Assembly (NCBI RefSeq): GCF_900113665.1
Contig: NZ_FOQD01000003.1
Coordinates: forward strand, 62,001-126,000
Length of the DNA: 64,000 bases
Source of the DNA: Planctomicrobium piriforme
GTDB taxonomy: Bacteria; Planctomycetota; Planctomycetia; Planctomycetales; Planctomycetaceae
Direction: 5' to 3'
Shown: positions 61,659-64,000 of the stretch, one piece after another
Layout: the number at the start of each line of letters is the position of its first letter
Position numbering within the stretch: the first letter of the stretch is position 1
Position numbers and translations under genes: made by a program
Notes under the pieces: model-generated
What the model was told of the DNA's origin: nothing
The model's database searches: none
The model's input: the letters and a program-made list of their open reading frames with translations, nothing else

Positions 61659-62684
61659 ATGACTCAGCCTGCCGCCGCTGCTCCCCGGCAACCTTTGCCG
61701 ATTGTGATCATGCAACCCCGTCGCCGCTGGATTGTCGGCATCCTCTTATTGATGCTGCTCGGTTCGATCGCTGTGAATCTGCTGTTCGCGGTGTTTTTTG
61801 CCGATTACCTCGCGGAAGTTCAGCCGCCGTACGAACGATTCCATTCCGGCAACATGGTGGCGAAAGACAAAATCGCCCGACTGGTGACCGACTTCACCAT
61901 CATGCCGCCGCACACGCATCGCCTGATCGAGGCCATCGAGCATGTGCAGAAGAAGGACGACATCAAAGGGGTGCTGCTGGTCATCGACAGCCCCGGCGGT
62001 CTCGTTTCCGACAGCCACGAGATCTACCACAAGCTGCTCAAGCTGAGCGAAAAGAAGCCGATCTACGTCACGATGAAGGGGATCGCCGCGTCCGGCGGTT
62101 ATTACATCGCCATGGGGGCAGGGGCGGCCGCGCCGATCTATGCCGAGCCGACCACCTGGACTGGCTCCATTGGCGTCATCATGCCGCGGTACGATGCCGT
62201 TGAACTCGCTCACAAAATCGGCGTGAAGGCCGACTCACTCGTCACCGGGCCCTACAAGGACTCGCTCAATCCAATCAAGGAACTGACGCCGGAAGAAAAA
62301 GCGGTCTGGATGACGATTATTGACGACTCATTCCAGCGCTTCCTCAAGGTGATCGACGACAGCCGCACCAACCTCGACATGGAGCAGATCAAGGCGCTCG
62401 CCACAGGTCAGGTCTACACCGCCAATCAAGCCCTCGCCAACGGGCTCGTCGACAAAATCGGCTACGAAGAAGACGCTCTCGAAGCCCTCAAGCAGAAGCT
62501 GGGACTCACGGATGTCCGGGTCGTAAACTTCGAATTTCCGAAGTCGTTCACCGAGACCCTGCTGGGCGCCAGCGCCCAGATGTCCCAGCCAGACCCGTTG
62601 TCGCGTCTGATGGAAGCGAGCGTCCCCCGCGCGATGTACCTGTTCGGCTGGCCGACGATGCCGACGTATTTCCCGACAAGGTAG
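61659..62684 (+). CDS. sppA: Signal peptide peptidase SppA type (S49 serine protease)
   Basis: 341 residues from ATG 61659. One N-terminal membrane anchor (about 22-48, RRRWIVGILLLMLLGSIAVN). Catalytic Ser145 in GIAASGGYYIAMG and Lys200 in GPYKDSLN form the S49 dyad; SPGG and GSIGVIMPRYD are also family motifs. Degrades cleaved signal peptides or other membrane-proximal peptides. A short-form SppA, with one protease domain. The dispersed 37-bp repeat starts 3 nt after the stop. Confidence 0.93.
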   Translation: MTQPAAAAPRQPLPIVIMQPRRRWIVGILLLMLLGSIAVNLLFAVFFADYLAEVQPPYERFHSGNMVAKDKIARLVTDFTIMPPHTHRLIEAIEHVQKKDDIKGVLLVIDSPGGLVSDSHEIYHKLLKLSEKKPIYVTMKGIAASGGYYIAMGAGAAAPIYAEPTTWTGSIGVIMPRYDAVELAHKIGVKADSLVTGPYKDSLNPIKELTPEEKAVWMTIIDDSFQRFLKVIDDSRTNLDMEQIKALATGQVYTANQALANGLVDKIGYEEDALEALKQKLGLTDVRVVNFEFPKSFTETLLGASAQMSQPDPLSRLMEASVPRAMYLFGWPTMPTYFPTR

Positions 62685-62687
62685 GGG

Positions 62688-62724
62688 GGGAGTCGAGAGT
62701 CCAGAGTCGAGTGTCCAGAGCCAG
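62688..62724 (+). repeat. Dispersed 37-bp post-stop repeat, copy 2
   Basis: Directly after the sppA stop codon; 36 of 37 bases match 14127-14163 read on the other strand. Confidence 0.8.
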
Positions 62725-62870
62725 AGAAATCCTGGTAGTGGATGTGAATCGACGTACGTCATGCGGCAATTTTTCTCGGTTGGTGAGAACGAGAGAATAA
62801 TCGCGGCGGTATTCTCATCCAAAAAAGGCGGGCTGACTTTCTGTTGATTTCCCCCTGGCACTGATTGAGA

Positions 62871-64000
62871 ATGATGACTCGAAACGTCTTCCGCCCGATG
62901 GCTGCGCTGTTCGTTTGTTTCGCCTGGGCCGCGATTTGCGCCGCGGACGAACGACCAAATATCTTGATCTTCTACCTCGATGATATGGGCTGGGCTCAGC
63001 CGGGGTGTTATGGGGGTAAGCTGGCGCCGACGCCCAATCTCGATGCACTCGCCGCCGGCGGGGCTCGATGCACCAACGGGTACGTCTCCGCCTGCGTCTG
63101 CGGGCCGAGTCGGGTCGGGTTGATGACCGGGCGGTATCAGGCCCGAACAGGTCATGACTCCAACGGCAGTCGGGGAGCAGCCGGCAATCGGTCAGGACGC
63201 GAGTTGCTGCTGAGCGAAACCACTTTGGGCCAGCGCTTCAAATCGGCGGGGTATCGCACGGGCATTGTCGGGAAATGGCATCTCGGGGATGGGCCCTCCT
63301 ACCTGCCAGCGTCGCGGGGCTTTGATTACTCGGTCGGGTCGCTCGATAACCTCGGCGAAGGGAAGGGGCCGGCCTTCTATCGCGAGCATGAACTGCTCGA
63401 AGAACTTGAAGGCGAGCCGATTACATCACCGTTCTACGCCAAGGAAGCGTGCGGATTCATCGAACGTGAAAAGGATCACCCCTGGGCGCTCACGGTCGCG
63501 TTCAATGCCGTCCACACGCCGCATGTCGCTTCTGAAAAGTGGCTGGAGAAGTTCTCCAAGCTGCCTGCTCGTGAGCAGAAGTACGCAGCCTTGCTCGCGG
63601 AAGCCGATGAGGCCATTGGCACCGTGATGACAAAGCTCAAAGAACTAAAGCAGGACCAGAATACGCTCGTCTTCTGCATCGCCGACAACGGCGGGGCCGC
63701 ACCTCAGGCCGAAATGGGGGGCCTGCGCGGGCGAAAATGGTTTGTATGGGAAGGGGGCATTCGGGTCCCCTGGATCGCGAGCTGGCCCGGTCATATCCCC
63801 GCCGGCGGCGTAATTGAAGAACCGGTGATTCAACTGGACGTCTTGCCGACTGCACTCGCTGCGGCAGGCGTGGCAACGCAACCTGATTGGCAGCTCGACG
63901 GCGTGAATCTGCTCCCCCTGCTGGAAGGCAAGGATCAGACTCTCGAACGGGGACCGCTGTTCTTTCGATTCGGCGTGCAGTACGCAGTTCGACAGGGAGA
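62871..64000 (+). CDS. Sulfatase, secreted, truncated by window edge
   Basis: Start at ATG 62871 or the adjacent ATG 62874; no strong ribosome site. Signal peptide (LFVCFAWAAICAAD). NILIFYLDDMGWAQPG gives metal-binding Asp residues; C77-G-P-S-R is the formylglycine motif in its classical form; GKWHLGDG and ADNGG are also present. The remaining C-terminus lies beyond 64000. Different subtype from the sulfatase at the other end of the window. Confidence 0.93.
   Translation, partial: MMTRNVFRPMAALFVCFAWAAICAADERPNILIFYLDDMGWAQPGCYGGKLAPTPNLDALAAGGARCTNGYVSACVCGPSRVGLMTGRYQARTGHDSNGSRGAAGNRSGRELLLSETTLGQRFKSAGYRTGIVGKWHLGDGPSYLPASRGFDYSVGSLDNLGEGKGPAFYREHELLEELEGEPITSPFYAKEACGFIEREKDHPWALTVAFNAVHTPHVASEKWLEKFSKLPAREQKYAALLAEADEAIGTVMTKLKELKQDQNTLVFCIADNGGAAPQAEMGGLRGRKWFVWEGGIRVPWIASWPGHIPAGGVIEEPVIQLDVLPTALAAAGVATQPDWQLDGVNLLPLLEGKDQTLERGPLFFRFGVQYAVRQG

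Noticed and set aside
1..64000. tRNA, rRNA, tmRNA, riboswitch or transposase genes
   Set aside because: I looked for tRNA arms, known riboswitch cores and transposase motifs on both strands by eye and saw none; a covariance-model scan would be the proper test.

Overview
This 64 kb window reads as chromosome of a planctomycete (Planctomycetota, probably a Planctomycetia/Planctomycetales member). I infer this from gene content, not from a marker gene: two sulfatases at the window ends, a DUF1592-type cytochrome-like protein next to a DUF1552 protein, a giant surface protein with an LEPR/LLSG-type N-terminus, a TIGR03067-like protein, secreted Gln/Pro/Asn-rich and valine-threonine-repeat proteins, Tat-exported proteins and a fairly GC-rich sequence. 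I found no rRNA, tRNA, insertion sequence, prophage or CRISPR array.

Layout. 1-7.3 kb: truncated sulfatase (-), then kdsD and a very large LptC/LptA-like protein (+), a secreted gluzincin-like peptidase and a small exported protein. 7.4-12.1 kb: small exported proteins around a carbonic anhydrase plus SulP transporter pair, closed by a bidirectional terminator. 12.4-20.8 kb: PhoD phosphatase, lysA (-), FHA-GAF-SpoIIE phosphatase overlapping a DinG/Rad3 helicase, three copies of an 80-bp terminal-inverted-repeat element, and a Tat-exported sugar isomerase-like protein. 21-28 kb: valine/threonine-repeat exported protein, rhodanese, 7Fe-type ferredoxin, lpxA, a CpaC-like secretin and a Cys-rich/Gly-rich lipoprotein. 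28.2-35.6 kb (-): nusA-infB-rbfA, an HhH protein with a histone-H1-like tail, and an LpxL-like acyltransferase. 35.8-41.6 kb (-): PDZ/YbaY/DUF4214 protein, PstS-like protein and the giant surface protein. 41.9-48.2 kb (-): a suf cluster (transcription order sufR, nuoB, uma2, uma2, sufC, uma2, uma2, sufB). 48.2-58.8 kb (+): der GTPase, zinc-ribbon membrane protein, small unknowns, DUF1592/DUF1552/beta-propeller operon and a lower-GC TIGR03067-like gene. 58.8-64 kb: a small anchored protein (-), a Pro/Ala-rich protein with two YHS-like units (-), SppA-type protease and a truncated sulfatase (+).

How genes fit together. kdsD, the LptC/A-like protein, lpxA and the LpxL-like acyltransferase are scattered but all belong to lipopolysaccharide synthesis and export, consistent with a Gram-negative-type outer membrane. 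Carbonic anhydrase and SulP form an inorganic-carbon pair. The suf genes build Fe-S clusters that the neighbouring NuoB (and the ferredoxin elsewhere) would carry; SufR probably senses Fe-S status and reads from a good sigma70-like promoter.

The points most worth a second look are the four Uma2 paralogues inserted in the suf cluster, the palindromic 80-bp element cluster, a dispersed repeat family lying directly after stop codons, the 990-residue Lpt-like protein, the SulP with a long helical insertion, and the seven-repeat propeller behind DUF1592/DUF1552.
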